From: Limnephilus marmoratus
Taxonomy: Eukaryota > Arthropoda > Insecta > Trichoptera > Limnephilidae
Reading direction: 5' to 3'
Assembly: GCA_917880885.1 (NCBI GenBank)
Contig: OU862919.1
Span: 47,033,058-47,097,057 of the forward strand
Length of the DNA stretch: 64,000 nt
Shown: positions 63,674 to 64,000 of the stretch, in pieces
How positions within the stretch are numbered: the stretch's first letter is position 1
Layout of the letters: each line of letters starts with the position of its first letter
The notes under the pieces: generated by a model
The model's database searches: none
Told to the model about the DNA's origin: nothing
What the model saw: only the letters and a program-made list of their open reading frames with translations
Program-made: the position numbers and the translations under genes

Positions 63674-64000
63674 GAACGTACCCATACTACGTGACACGTT
63701 TAGGGGGGGGGGGGGGGCTTCAAAATGTCACGCTCCATACAAATGAGCGGCGGGATGCTTAGGATTTTGGTCACCGGGGGGGGGGGGGGGGTTTTACAGC
63801 ATAGTAATGATCATTGGAGGACCCACCACTTACCCGCCCTGGTATAGGTAACAGATGGTTACCCCTTGAAGGCTCTTGCAAGGACTCTATTTTTTTTGGT
63901 AAAAACGACTCTACATTTGAAAACGAAACTAAACCTCCAATGTCCCTGCATACGTTGTTAGTAAGCAGCATGCAAGTGCTTAGCGGGAAATTCAGATACA
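63674..64000. other. G-run stretch, no gene
   Basis: Long G runs occur at 63702-63717 and 63777-63791 near TGACACG/TGTCACG motifs, like family P. The minus-strand frame 63771-63971 ends in a Pro run made by the C tract. No other feature. Confidence 0.4.

Overview
This window is repeat-dominated, AT-rich nuclear DNA of an animal, most likely an insect or other arthropod. The grounds are the transposon mix (Jockey-like LINEs, a rosa-type mariner, CTAG-ending Helitrons, hAT and 9-bp-duplicating MITEs, Penelope-like elements, tRNA-derived SINEs) and short TTAGG tracts inside some repeats. The order cannot be fixed from sequence alone. I find no convincing host gene, rRNA or functional tRNA gene; nearly everything recognisable is a mobile element or its remains.

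Layout. 1-1055: a Penelope-like fragment with a hammerhead-ribozyme-like fold, split by a Helitron. 2562-4662: a MITE with 9-bp target duplications and a 1.07-kb hAT relic. 5200-9776: the one apparently complete autonomous element, a Jockey-like LINE with ORF1 (5500-6228) and ORF2 (6225-9038). 11.85-14.45 kb: a minisatellite, a 215-bp near-perfect palindrome with a hammerhead-like core in each arm, and a nested foldback/hAT-MITE complex. 14.7-16.6 kb: a long pyrimidine-rich degenerate array. 16.97-27.4 kb: SINEs, a Penelope GIY-YIG relic, LINE tails and a G/C-rich Helitron. 27.9-31.16 kb: a stack of at least five nested insertions. 31.7-37.3 kb: TIR elements, LINE remains and perfect hairpins. 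37521-38825: a complete but dead mariner. 39.3-49.5 kb: LINE 3' ends, tandem Helitron heads, SINEs and MITEs. 49.9-59.4 kb: Helitrons, foldbacks, MITEs, SINEs and LINE ends. 60240-60750: a broken copy of an uncharacterised cysteine-rich protein family. 61.2-63.7 kb: three Helitrons and a foldback.

How the parts relate. Only the LINE at 5.2-9.8 kb still has long open frames for its own enzymes. The SINEs and truncated LINE ends depend on LINE machinery acting in trans. The MITEs, foldbacks and short Helitrons depend on transposases or Rep/helicases not encoded here. Several insertions can be dated relative to one another because they sit inside other repeats whose uninterrupted copies also lie in the window. 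Those empty sites fix exact boundaries and target duplications.

The most unusual signals are the hammerhead-like folds at Penelope-type ends (especially the mirrored pair at 12532-12746), the 9-bp-TSD MITE family with an in-window empty site, and the five-level nest at 27.9-31.16 kb.
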